From: Chlorobium sp.
GTDB taxonomy: Bacteria > Bacteroidota > Chlorobiia > Chlorobiales > Chlorobiaceae
Length of the DNA stretch: 35,230 nt
Assembly (NCBI GenBank): GCA_028277225.1
Contig: JANQHB010000076.1
Location: 1 to 35,230 of the forward strand
Direction of reading: 5' to 3'
Part shown: positions 24,491 through 31,585 of the stretch, one piece after another
How the letters are laid out: the number at the start of each line of letters is the position of its first letter
How positions within the stretch are numbered: the first letter of the stretch is position 1
Program-made: the position numbers and the translations under genes
Notes under the pieces: generated by a model
What the model was told of the DNA's origin: nothing
What the model saw: the letters and a program-made list of their open reading frames with translations, nothing else
Databases searched by the model: none

Positions 24491-25501
24491 ATGGAAAAAG
24501 CACAAAAGACATCTGATAAACCGGGAATTCTGGTCATTGGAGGCGCAGGCTACATCGGCAGCCATGTAACAAGGGAATTCCTCGATCAGGGATACCATGT
24601 CACGGTTTTCGACAACCTTTCTCTCGGTCTGCGTCGCAATCTTTTTCCGGATGCTGAATTTGTACACGGCGATATCATGCAGGCCATGCAGCTCCGGGAG
24701 GTCATGAGCGAAGGCTTTGACGGCTGTGTTCATCTTGCTGCGCTCAAAGCCGCCGGCGAGTCCATGACGCGGCCGGACGCTTATGCAGGCACGAATCTTT
24801 CAGGGACGATCAATATTCTCAATGAGATGCTTGCCGCAGGTGTTCCGAACATGATTTTTTCTTCATCCGCCGCCATTTTCGGTTCGCCGCAAAAGCTGCC
24901 CATCGATGAGGACCATCCGAAGAGTCCGGAGAACTTTTACGGGTATACCAAGCTCGAGATCGAGCAGCTCATGGAGTGGTATGACCGCCTGAAGGGCTTG
25001 AAGTATGCCGCTATACGGTATTTCAACGCAGCAGGCTATGACGTTGACGGCAGGGTTCAGGGGCTTGAAGTCAATCCGCAGAACCTTCTTCCGATAGTGA
25101 TGGAAACAGCGACGGGCATGCGCAAGGGGATGAAAATATTCGGAGACGACTATCCGACAAGGGACGGAACCTGTATCCGGGACTACGTGCATGTGAGCGA
25201 TCTGGCCAGGGCGCATGTTTCAGCATTCGAATACCTTGGAAAGCACAAGGAGAGTCTCTTTGTGAACCTTGGCAGCGAAACCGGTGTGAGTGTTTTCGAG
25301 ATGGTTCAGCGTGCACGGGAGATAACCGGCATGCCGGTTCCTGCCGAAGTGACCGAAAGACGGGCAGGAGATCCTGCCGAGCTTGTGGCGTCTTCACGGA
25401 AAGCCAAAGCGCTGCTGGGCTGGGAAGCCTCCTGCAGCGATCTGGATACGCTTATTGATTCGACATGGCAGGTGTATCGCAGAAACAGCGGCATGTCGTG
25501 A
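24491..25501 (+). CDS. galE: UDP-glucose 4-epimerase family protein (GalE-like)
   Basis: 336 aa extended short-chain dehydrogenase. It interconverts UDP-glucose and UDP-galactose, or the N-acetyl forms, with bound NAD. The NAD loop GGAGYIG is at 17-23, SSSAAIFG around 124-131 supplies the catalytic Ser, and Tyr150-x-x-x-Lys154 (YGYTK) is the catalytic pair. RYFNAAG and RDGTCIRDYVHVSDLARAH are typical of GalE. AAAAGGAG precedes ATG 24491. The frame is open back to 24062 antisense to pgeF, which is not credible coding. Substrate could be UDP-Glc or UDP-GlcNAc; products would feed lipopolysaccharide or capsule. Confidence 0.92.
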   Translation: MEKAQKTSDKPGILVIGGAGYIGSHVTREFLDQGYHVTVFDNLSLGLRRNLFPDAEFVHGDIMQAMQLREVMSEGFDGCVHLAALKAAGESMTRPDAYAGTNLSGTINILNEMLAAGVPNMIFSSSAAIFGSPQKLPIDEDHPKSPENFYGYTKLEIEQLMEWYDRLKGLKYAAIRYFNAAGYDVDGRVQGLEVNPQNLLPIVMETATGMRKGMKIFGDDYPTRDGTCIRDYVHVSDLARAHVSAFEYLGKHKESLFVNLGSETGVSVFEMVQRAREITGMPVPAEVTERRAGDPAELVASSRKAKALLGWEASCSDLDTLIDSTWQVYRRNSGMS

Positions 25502-25571
25502 CTTTTTTCGGGCGTATCGAAACGATGGAAACTGAACAAGTCCGGTAGCGGGGCCGGTTTCGAGAGGGAAT

Positions 25572-25835
25572 ATGAAGCATCAGGAAAAAGAGCCGTTTAC
25601 CGATCATTTCGGCCGTTCTGTCCGCGCACTGTCGGATTATCTTGGAATAGGATTTCAGATTTCTCTCAGTTTTGCTTTTTTTGTGCTGGGCGGTTACTGG
25701 GTTGACGGACAGCTCGATACGTCCCCCCTTTTTCTTCTGATCGGTCTCGGTGCCGGTTTGACGGGGATGGTGCTTCTCCTTTTGAAGATCGTCAAAAGCG
25801 CAAACCGGAAGACCCGGAAAACCGGGAATGACTAA
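25572..25835 (+). CDS. ATP synthase-associated small membrane protein (AtpZ-like)
   Basis: 87 aa with two membrane helices (about 25-45 and 55-75) and polar ends, matching the ATPase_gene1/AtpZ family found at the head of many atp operons. FAFFVLGGYWVDGQLDTSPLFLLIG is the recognisable core (given as contiguous family block over about 34-58). AtpZ and AtpI proteins help assemble the c-ring or carry Mg2+/Ca2+; the exact role is unsettled. GAGAGGGA precedes the ATG. It begins the operon 70 bases after galE. Confidence 0.8.
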   Translation: MKHQEKEPFTDHFGRSVRALSDYLGIGFQISLSFAFFVLGGYWVDGQLDTSPLFLLIGLGAGLTGMVLLLLKIVKSANRKTRKTGND

Positions 25836-25853
25836 CAGGGATAGACAACAACA

Positions 25854-26240
25854 ATGAAGACACTGTTTGATTTTCTGATAAAGTTCCTTATCTTGACCGT
25901 CATTTTATGGGGGGTAATACTCTGGGGTTTGGCATCGTACGAGATCCATCTCGTTTCGGTTGCTACAGCATGGATCCTGATCGCAGCCAATTCCCTTGCC
26001 GGCTATCTTCTTTTCGAGTATGCGTATGAGAAGCCGCAGCAGGAGTTTACCAGGATAGTGTTTGGCGGACTGGTGCTGAGGCTGCTTGTGCTTATGCTTC
26101 TGGTCGCGTTTATCATCCTCAGAAGTCCCCTTGTACTCAATGATTTTGTGTTATCGTTTTTCGCGTTCTATTGCATTTACGTTATTGTCGAGGTTCTCGG
26201 CTATCAAAGAAAGAACAAACAGAAAAAGAATATTGCATGA
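25854..26240 (+). CDS. atpI: AtpI-like ATP synthase operon membrane protein
   Basis: 128 aa, four hydrophobic helices and a basic C-terminus. Named by position, between the AtpZ-like gene and atpB, and by overall resemblance to ATP synthase I proteins. No strong motif is visible. It may aid c-ring assembly. The stop overlaps the atpB start by ATGA. A FxxYAYEKPQ segment separates helix 2 from helix 3. Confidence 0.65.
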   Translation: MKTLFDFLIKFLILTVILWGVILWGLASYEIHLVSVATAWILIAANSLAGYLLFEYAYEKPQQEFTRIVFGGLVLRLLVLMLLVAFIILRSPLVLNDFVLSFFAFYCIYVIVEVLGYQRKNKQKKNIA

Positions 26241-27220
26241 AACGGTTTAGCGCTTTACGGGCCGGAGATTTCACCAGGATTGCCATTCTGATCATACCAC
26301 TGCTTTTTGGGTTCGGTACATTTGCAAATGCCGCGTCCGATGCGGGGCACGGTGAAGCGGCCGCACATGGTGAAGACGGCGGGCATGGCGGACACGGCGA
26401 AGAGAGCGCCGGAGATGTCATCATGCATCATATTCTTGACAGCAACAAGATGGAGTTCGATCCATTCGGCTCATTCGCACTGCCAAAGCTGGTGATAGGC
26501 GGTTTTGACCTGTCCATAACCAAGCATGTGGTCTTCATGTGGCTTGCAGCGATAATCCTGCTGGCCGTATTCCTCTATGTCGGCAATTATTACAAGAGGA
26601 TCGGCAGCCGCAAGGCTCCGGGGGGCGTGGCAAATGTCATGGAAGCGATTGTTCAGTTCATCAGGCTCGATGTAGCAAAGTCGAATATCGGCGAAGGCTA
26701 TGAGCGGCATATGCCGTACCTGCTGACGGTGTTTGTCTTTATTCTGGTGCTTAACCTTCTCGGGCTCATCCCTTACGGGGCTTCGGCAACCGGCAACATC
26801 AACGTCACGCTGACACTTTCGGTTTTTACCTTTTTTATAACCCAGGTGGCAGCCGTGAAAGCCCACGGCATAAAAGGGTATCTCGCCCATCTGACCGCAG
26901 GAACGCACCCGGCGCTCTGGATCATCATGATCCCTATCGAGTTTATCGGCCTGTTCACAAAGCCGATTGCACTGACCATTCGACTTTTTGCCAACATGAC
27001 GGCTGGCCACATTGTTATCCTCAGCCTGATTTTCATCAGCTTTATTCTCAAGAGCTTTATCGTGGCCGTGTTTGTGTCGGTTCCGTTTTCCGTCATTATC
27101 TACCTGCTGGAAATATTCATTGCGTTCCTGCAGGCCTTTATTTTCACGATGCTGTCGGCCCTGTTTATCGGACTTGCCTCATCGCATGATGAGAGCCATG
27201 AGCCCGAGGCGGCGCATTGA
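26237..27220 (+). CDS. atpB: ATP synthase Fo subunit a
   Basis: 327 aa. Subunit a forms the two proton half-channels beside the c-ring. A signal-like hydrophobic stretch at about 14-33 is followed by a histidine-rich periplasmic segment (about 38-65: GHGEAAAHGEDGGHGGHGEE), then five to six membrane helices. The essential arginine is Arg249 in LTIRLFANMTAGH. The long N-terminal extension is of the Bacteroidetes/Chlorobi type. ATG 26237 overlaps the preceding stop. An earlier frame start at 26171 lies inside atpI and is not credible. Confidence 0.94.
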   Translation: MKRFSALRAGDFTRIAILIIPLLFGFGTFANAASDAGHGEAAAHGEDGGHGGHGEESAGDVIMHHILDSNKMEFDPFGSFALPKLVIGGFDLSITKHVVFMWLAAIILLAVFLYVGNYYKRIGSRKAPGGVANVMEAIVQFIRLDVAKSNIGEGYERHMPYLLTVFVFILVLNLLGLIPYGASATGNINVTLTLSVFTFFITQVAAVKAHGIKGYLAHLTAGTHPALWIIMIPIEFIGLFTKPIALTIRLFANMTAGHIVILSLIFISFILKSFIVAVFVSVPFSVIIYLLEIFIAFLQAFIFTMLSALFIGLASSHDESHEPEAAH

Positions 27221-27234
27221 CGATGCCGGAACGG

Positions 27235-27251
27235 ACGTTTAACGTTTTTTT
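27235..27251 (+). promoter_or_regulatory. Short palindrome plus T-run in the atpB-atpE gap
   Basis: ACGTT-T-AACGT is followed by six more T residues. The stem is too tight for a normal hairpin loop. It could be a partial terminator or pause site that helps set atpE expression apart from atpB. The rest of the 105-base gap is AT-rich and ends in a good ribosome site, TTTGGAGGG. Confidence 0.25.
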
Positions 27252-27325
27252 GTACTTTTGTCAGGATTTTTAAACCGTATCTCTACAGTTCATCACATAA
27301 CTAATCATTTGGAGGGTATTACAAC

Positions 27326-27562
27326 ATGGAAGGAATGGGTAATGAAGCTTTAGGCTATCTTGGTGCCGGAATCGGCGCAGGTCTCGCTGTTCTTGGTGCA
27401 GGTATTGGTATCGGAAATATTGCAGCTTCGGCAGCAGAGGGAACCGCCCGTAACCCTGAAGCTACAGCTGATATCCGTACAACCATGATCATTGCAGCTG
27501 CTCTTATCGAAGGTGTCGCACTTTTCGGTGAGGTTATTGCAGTGCTTCTTGTACTGAAGTAA
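27326..27562 (+). CDS. atpE: ATP synthase Fo subunit c
   Basis: 78 aa hairpin of two membrane helices that forms the rotor ring. Helix 1 has the glycine-rich packing motif GAGIGAGLAVLGAGIGIG (14-30 region). The polar loop is ARNPEA. Helix 2 carries the ion-binding carboxylate Glu62 in ALIEGVALF. The residue after Glu62 is Gly and no Na+-type Ser/Thr ligand follows, so proton coupling is expected. A second acidic residue, Glu69, lies one helix turn pair later. GGAGGG precedes the ATG. Confidence 0.97.
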   Translation: MEGMGNEALGYLGAGIGAGLAVLGAGIGIGNIAASAAEGTARNPEATADIRTTMIIAAALIEGVALFGEVIAVLLVLK

Positions 27563-27599
27563 GCGGACAAGCTATACATTCATACGTCATGAACCGGGC

Positions 27600-27623
27600 G
27601 CGGCTGTTTTTACAACGAGCCGC
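27600..27623 (+). promoter_or_regulatory. Intercistronic hairpin between atpE and atpF
   Basis: GCGGCT at 27600-27605 pairs with AGCCGC at 27618-27623 across a 12-base loop. No T-run follows, so it is more likely an mRNA-stabilising or processing element after atpE, whose product is needed in many copies, than a terminator. Confidence 0.35.
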
Positions 27624-27661
27624 ATTCGGATTTATTCAATCGTAAAGGAGAACAGTATTCC

Positions 27662-28189
27662 ATGCTTACGACAGGATTTATTGTGTTAAGCGGAGGGTTG
27701 CTCGACCCGAATCCGGGGCTGATTTTCTGGACTACAGTAACGTTCCTTATTGTGCTCTTCATTCTGAAGAAGTTCACATGGGGACCGATGCTCAGCGCCC
27801 TCGAGGAGCGGGAAAAAAGCATCCAGGCCTCAATTGACCGCGCTCAGACCGCCAAGGAAGAGGCTGAAGAGGTGTTGAAGAAAAACAGGGACCTTCTTGC
27901 AAAAGCCGACGCGGAGGCGGAAAAAATCGTTCGCGAAGGCAAAGAGTACGGTGATAAACTGCGTGCCGATATCACCGAGAAAGCTCAGACCGAAGCGTCA
28001 AGAATGATTGCAACTGCAAAAGAAGAGATCGAGCAGGAAAAGCGCCGGGCATTGACCGAGCTGAGAACTGAGGTTGCCGACCTTGCGGTGAAGGGTGCCG
28101 AGAAGATCATTATGGCCAACCTGGATGCAGCCAAACAGAAGAACATTATAGACAGTATGATCAAGGATCTGTCGGAAAACCGTAATTGA
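27662..28189 (+). CDS. atpF: ATP synthase Fo subunit b
   Basis: 175 aa stator protein. A short N-terminus precedes one membrane helix at about 19-38 (GLIFWTTVTFLIVLFILKKF), then WGPMLSALEEREKSI and a long charged coiled coil to about residue 150. It links subunit a to F1 through delta. AAAGGAG is about 12 bases before ATG 27662. There is only one b-type gene here and no b' partner. Confidence 0.95.
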   Translation: MLTTGFIVLSGGLLDPNPGLIFWTTVTFLIVLFILKKFTWGPMLSALEEREKSIQASIDRAQTAKEEAEEVLKKNRDLLAKADAEAEKIVREGKEYGDKLRADITEKAQTEASRMIATAKEEIEQEKRRALTELRTEVADLAVKGAEKIIMANLDAAKQKNIIDSMIKDLSENRN

Positions 28190-28199
28190 AACGCCTACG

Positions 28200-28739
28200 A
28201 TGTCTAATACTGTAACAAGCAGGCGATATGCCAGTGCATTGCTTGATGTAGCCGAAGAAGCCGGTATCGCCGAACAGATCGCTCAGGATCTGGAGCAGGT
28301 ACGAACGACCCTGGAGGGTTCCAAAGAATTGACTGCGGTGCTGAAAAGCCCGATTGTCAATGGGGATGCCAAGTCCCGTGTTCTCAAAGAGGTGTTCAAA
28401 GGGCTCTCTGAAAAGACCATGCTGTTTCTCGATCTGCTCTGCAAGAAGAAACGTGCAGCTATTCTGCTCGAAACCATCGAAGAGTATTCTGCACTGAGGG
28501 ATGAGCGTGAAGGGATCGTCAATGTCGATGTGACCAGCGCCATTGAACTGGACAGTGATCAGTCCAAAAAACTCATCGACGGACTCGCCGGATATACCGG
28601 AAAGAAAGTACGGGCAAAACTGGCTCTGGACGAAGAATTGCTTGGAGGCGTCACCGTGAAAATCGGCGACACGATCCTGGACAACAGCATCCGCCACCAG
28701 CTCCAGCTTCTCAACAGCGCCCTTACGGAAAACGCCTGA
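28200..28739 (+). CDS. atpH: ATP synthase F1 subunit delta
   Basis: 179 aa. It binds the top of the alpha3-beta3 head and joins it to the b stalk. The N-terminal ASALLDVAEEAG resembles the family's opening RYAxALxxxA, and the C-terminal block DEELLGGVTVKIGDTILDNS is diagnostic. It lies 10 bases after atpF. atpA, atpG, atpD and atpC do not follow, since a strong terminator comes next, so the F1 genes must lie elsewhere on the chromosome. Confidence 0.95.
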   Translation: MSNTVTSRRYASALLDVAEEAGIAEQIAQDLEQVRTTLEGSKELTAVLKSPIVNGDAKSRVLKEVFKGLSEKTMLFLDLLCKKKRAAILLETIEEYSALRDEREGIVNVDVTSAIELDSDQSKKLIDGLAGYTGKKVRAKLALDEELLGGVTVKIGDTILDNSIRHQLQLLNSALTENA

Positions 28740-28763
28740 TTTTCCCTGGCTAAAGACAAACGT

Positions 28764-28808
28764 CAGAACAAAAAAACCTGCTACAATGAAGCAGGTTTTT
28801 TTGTTCTG
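28764..28808. terminator. Strong intrinsic terminator of the atp operon
   Basis: A perfect 19-bp stem, CAGAACAAAAAAACCTGCT at 28764-28782 and AGCAGGTTTTTTTGTTCTG at 28790-28808, with a 7-base loop ACAATGA. The T7 run is inside the descending arm, the usual bacterial arrangement. The A-run on the other arm lets it work in both directions. Confidence 0.92.
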
Positions 28809-28899
28809 TGGGCTCACTTTCAGTTGTACTGTGAGGAGCATAACTTTCAGAAGTCATTGGCTCCTCTATTACTTGTCGTGAGCGCCTTGAGGATTTCAA

Positions 28900-28915
28900 T
28901 CCCGGCAGGTCGGGA
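28900..28915. repeat. Short palindromic intergenic repeat, copy 2
   Basis: TCCCGGC-AG-GTCGGGA, one G-T pair from perfect, nearly the same as 84-99. It lies between the atp terminator and tRNA-Ala. Confidence 0.5.
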
Positions 28916-28962
28916 CAACGCTGCAATTGAGACGCGCGATAAGTTTTTAGAGGTGCCCCCAA

Positions 28963-29035
28963 GGGGCTTTAGCTCAGTTGGTAGAGCATCTCGTTCGCAA
29001 TGAGAAGGTCAGGGGTTCGACTCCCCTAAGCTCCA
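28963..29035 (+). tRNA. tRNA-Ala, anticodon CGC
   Basis: A 73-base cloverleaf. Acceptor GGGGCTT pairs with AAGCTCC (one G-T). The D-arm is GCTC/GAGC. The anticodon stem TCTCG/TGAGA closes on a G-T pair with loop TTCGCAA, anticodon CGC. The T-arm is AGGGG-TTCGACT-CCCCT and the discriminator is A. It reads the Ala codon GCG, common in the neighbouring genes. The 3' CCA is not encoded (CGA follows). The 5' leader GCCCC at 28955-28959 could pair with the first five bases of the tRNA region (GGGGC at 28963-28967). Confidence 0.95.
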
Positions 29036-29080
29036 CGACGACAAACTTATTAAAATTAAATAAACAGAAAGGAACACAGC

Positions 29081-29674
29081 ATGAAGAAGCTCCTCCTGCC
29101 CGCACTCACCATCATGGCCGCCCTCATCATGCCTCACAAGGCATACACCGAGAACTCCCATGACCATCACGACCACGCAGATCATGGTCATCATGCCCAT
29201 GAAGACAACGGTTTTCACATTGGCCTTTCAATAGGCTGGGTGCATCTCAAAGAGGACGGTGACCACCATGAGGAAGGCGAGCACCACGAAGAGGAAGGGC
29301 ATCATGAAGAAGAAGGCCACTCCGAAGACGCGCTGGGTGTGCATCTCCACATCGGCAAACGCCTTGCTGATGAAGGAACTCTTTCCAAGGTATCGCTCGG
29401 CATCGGCGGCGAGGTGATTTTCTCGGAAGAAGAGCACTACGGTCTGAGTGCATTCGCGTCAGTCAAGCCCTGGAAAGGCCTGAAACTGGCAGTCGGCCCG
29501 GCCGTCGAGTGGTCAAAACACGACGGTGAGTGGGAGACAAACTACTCGACGCACATGGAAGCGGCTTACGGGTTTGATGTACAAGATTTCCATATCGGAC
29601 CAGCCTTCGGCTACTCCACATCAGACCACGGCGAACACTATTCGGTCGGGGTTCATGTGGGTTATCATCTGTGA
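29081..29674 (+). CDS. Histidine-rich exported protein, probable outer-membrane barrel
   Basis: 197 aa. A signal peptide at about 1-23 (MKKLLLPALTIMAALIMPHK) is followed by two acidic His clusters (about 26-46 and 60-84, repeats of HHEE-type units). The remainder has alternating polar/hydrophobic strands ending HYSVGVHVGYHL, with a final hydrophobic residue as in outer-membrane beta-barrels. The His/Glu runs suggest binding of Zn, Ni or Cu at the cell surface or in the periplasm. It starts 45 bases after tRNA-Ala with AGAAAGGA upstream and may be co-transcribed with it. A terminator follows. Family not recognised. Confidence 0.8.
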   Translation: MKKLLLPALTIMAALIMPHKAYTENSHDHHDHADHGHHAHEDNGFHIGLSIGWVHLKEDGDHHEEGEHHEEEGHHEEEGHSEDALGVHLHIGKRLADEGTLSKVSLGIGGEVIFSEEEHYGLSAFASVKPWKGLKLAVGPAVEWSKHDGEWETNYSTHMEAAYGFDVQDFHIGPAFGYSTSDHGEHYSVGVHVGYHL

Positions 29675-29709
29675 TTATGAGCAGAGTCCGGTAAAACCCG
29701 GAGAAACGC

Positions 29710-29737
29710 AAAAAGCCCTGTTGATGCAGGGCTTTTT
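29710..29737. terminator. Intrinsic terminator after the His-rich gene
   Basis: AAAAAGCCCTG at 29710-29720 and CAGGGCTTTTT at 29727-29737, perfect 11-bp stem with 6-base loop TTGATG. It marks the end of the native-looking block before the accessory island. Confidence 0.9.
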
Positions 29738-30030
29738 CTGTTTTGAAGTAAAGTAATCCCAGATGTTTCACAGAGTAGCGTTTGGTAATGATTCTGCGGA
29801 GCGTGGATTTTCTTGACTTTTTCGCCAGATATGGCGAAATTGTGAAGAGATGTTGAAAAAAGATGGGGAAAGATTATTGCTCTGTAAATAATGCGCAAGT
29901 AAATCAACATAAAGTATTTATATGCATCATTTCTCTTGTGATAAAGACAATTTTGTAGCGCAGATAATAATTAATGTTTTGCTCCTGAAATACCCACCTT
30001 TGAACCATAATCGTACTGAGGAGAAAAGAA
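29738..30030. other. AT-rich intergenic region at the island boundary
   Basis: No gene is seen here. It contains a dyad at 29820-29839 (TTTCGCCA, 4-base spacer, TGGCGAAA), which could be an operator for a helix-turn-helix regulator. The rest is AT-rich and precedes a gene with a clear ribosome site (GAGGAG at 30018-30023). Composition changes around here. Confidence 0.5.
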
Positions 30031-31104
30031 ATGCTTCAAGAACTAGAAGATCTTTGTAACGCCTTAGATAAAATATCTGAGGAAGAAGCCAAGAATTTGA
30101 TGACTCATATAGACACCAGATTAAGGGGAGTCCTTAATGCTGACATAATCGATGTTTTGTACAAAGAAGAAGCTAAGGGAGGGGGCATCATTCTACGTCC
30201 ACTTTCGTCTGTAATAACTCTTGGGGGACGATTGGAGGCTGCTCCATGCCCGATTGATCCCAGTTCTTCAGGTATCTGGCCAAAAGTATTCTTTGAAAAC
30301 AGAGATATATGGCTGGAGAATATCAAGCAGAAAAGAAACAGCCAAAACGGCATGCAAAATGAGTTTGATCAAGACGAGACAGTGTCGCAGCAAGACATAA
30401 ATGAAATATATCCAAACACAGATTCCATAATCTGTATGCCCTTGTCAATAGAGCATTCCCCACCAGTAGGTGTGGTTTGTGTTGAGCTTAAGGAATCGGG
30501 AATTATTAATAACAAGATAGCTCTTTTTTTAAAGCGGTTAGCAAACTGCTATGCATTACTTGTATGGCAAGTCACAGCATCTAAGCATACAAAGAAACAT
30601 ACGGCTCAAGCAATTGAGCACTTTAAGGCTTTAGCATCTGAGATTAGAATTCGGGAGTTGGTTTCGTATTCAGGAAAGGGAGTTTTTTTACGACCTTTTG
30701 ACGATGATTTCAACTTAGTTGATAAGGTTCTTTGCGAGACGTTCGCTTCAATTAATCTTGAGTTGCAGCATTTTATGCCATCCCCAGGGTCTGGTGTTAT
30801 GGAGGAGTTTAGAACGGAAATAAAATTATCTCCATTTGGAGTTGTAGATATTACTGGATTGAATCCAAATGTACTAATTGAATATGGCATGATGAAAGTA
30901 CTCGGAAAAGACCTTATGCTGCTGCGTAATGCTAAGGACAAGGAAGAATTGCCTTACGATATCAATGCAGATCAAGTGGATCATTATGAGGTGAGAGGAA
31001 ATGATGTACACATAATTGAGCCAGGCACTGGGGGGTTGATACCTTTGAAACAGCGTGTTTCCGGCTTTGTTCAGAAACTGCAAAACAAAGGACTGCTCGT
31101 GTGA
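30031..31104 (+). CDS. GAF-like plus TIR/deoxyribosyltransferase-like domain protein
   Basis: 357 aa, no single known family recognised. Residues of about 25-175 look like a GAF sensor domain: GGGIILRPLSS early, then SIICMPLSIEHSPPVGVVCV. After a linker, about 215-325 look like the TIR-like/nucleoside 2-deoxyribosyltransferase fold: GVFLRPFDDDF, then VVDITGLNPNVLIEYG (271-286), LGKDLMLLRN and LPYDIN. Glu284 aligns with the catalytic Glu of such folds. In defence loci these domains often bind or cleave NAD or related nucleotides. Base composition is AT-rich (22 G/C in 30061-30120), unlike the upstream genes. It lies 100 bases before thsB on the same strand. It could be a Thoeris accessory or an independent effector. 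Confidence 0.65.
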   Translation: MLQELEDLCNALDKISEEEAKNLMTHIDTRLRGVLNADIIDVLYKEEAKGGGIILRPLSSVITLGGRLEAAPCPIDPSSSGIWPKVFFENRDIWLENIKQKRNSQNGMQNEFDQDETVSQQDINEIYPNTDSIICMPLSIEHSPPVGVVCVELKESGIINNKIALFLKRLANCYALLVWQVTASKHTKKHTAQAIEHFKALASEIRIRELVSYSGKGVFLRPFDDDFNLVDKVLCETFASINLELQHFMPSPGSGVMEEFRTEIKLSPFGVVDITGLNPNVLIEYGMMKVLGKDLMLLRNAKDKEELPYDINADQVDHYEVRGNDVHIIEPGTGGLIPLKQRVSGFVQKLQNKGLLV

Positions 31105-31204
31105 GCGACAAAGCGTCTGACCAGCTAATACACCCGAGCACATTTGTCGGCGGTTGATTTCGGGCATTATGTCCTAAACTCACAAAACACTTAACATTGG
31201 AACC

Positions 31205-31576
31205 ATGACTAAGAAACGAGTTTTCTGCAGCTTCGACTTTGACAACGACAAAAACCTAAAAGACCTGCTTATCGGTCAATCCAAAAACTTGGACTCGCCG
31301 TTCGAAGTCTCGGACTGGTCAATGAAGGAGGCCGCACCCGAGCCATCTTGGGAAGAGGAGGCCGAAAAACGAATCAAACGTTCCGATGTTGTGATTATCG
31401 TCCTCGGCTCAAAGACGTATAGAGCATCTGGCGTGAAAAAGGAAGTTAAAATGGCACGGGATAACGGTGTGAGAACATTCCAGTTGAAACCACAAGCCAC
31501 AAATCCTACACCTGTAGCCAATGGCGGTAAAGTCTACAACTGGACGTGGGAGAATCTGAAAAAACAATTGAGTTAA
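31205..31576 (+). CDS. thsB: ThsB-like TIR domain protein (Thoeris)
   Basis: 123 aa, MTH538/DUF1863-type TIR domain. In Thoeris, ThsB senses phage infection and uses NAD to make a cyclic ADP-ribose signal. KRVFCSFDFDNDKNLKDLL and FEVSDWSMKE are family blocks, followed by RIKRSDVVIIVLGSKTYRASGVKKE. Glu80 in GVKKEVKMA is the catalytic Glu candidate. It is shorter than the B. cereus ThsB (about 190 aa), consisting of little more than the TIR domain. It lies 9 bases before thsA. No strong ribosome site precedes the ATG; GGAAC is 5 bases upstream. Confidence 0.85.
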   Translation: MTKKRVFCSFDFDNDKNLKDLLIGQSKNLDSPFEVSDWSMKEAAPEPSWEEEAEKRIKRSDVVIIVLGSKTYRASGVKKEVKMARDNGVRTFQLKPQATNPTPVANGGKVYNWTWENLKKQLS

Positions 31577-31585
31577 CATGGAACG

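Noticed and set aside
29850..29891. 13-codon ORF in the island boundary region
   Set aside because: Too short, no ribosome site of note and no coupling to a neighbour.
31105..31204. Possible integron attC site before thsB
   Set aside because: GTTGATT does not fit the GTTRRRY core and no matching RYYYAAC partner or stem was found.
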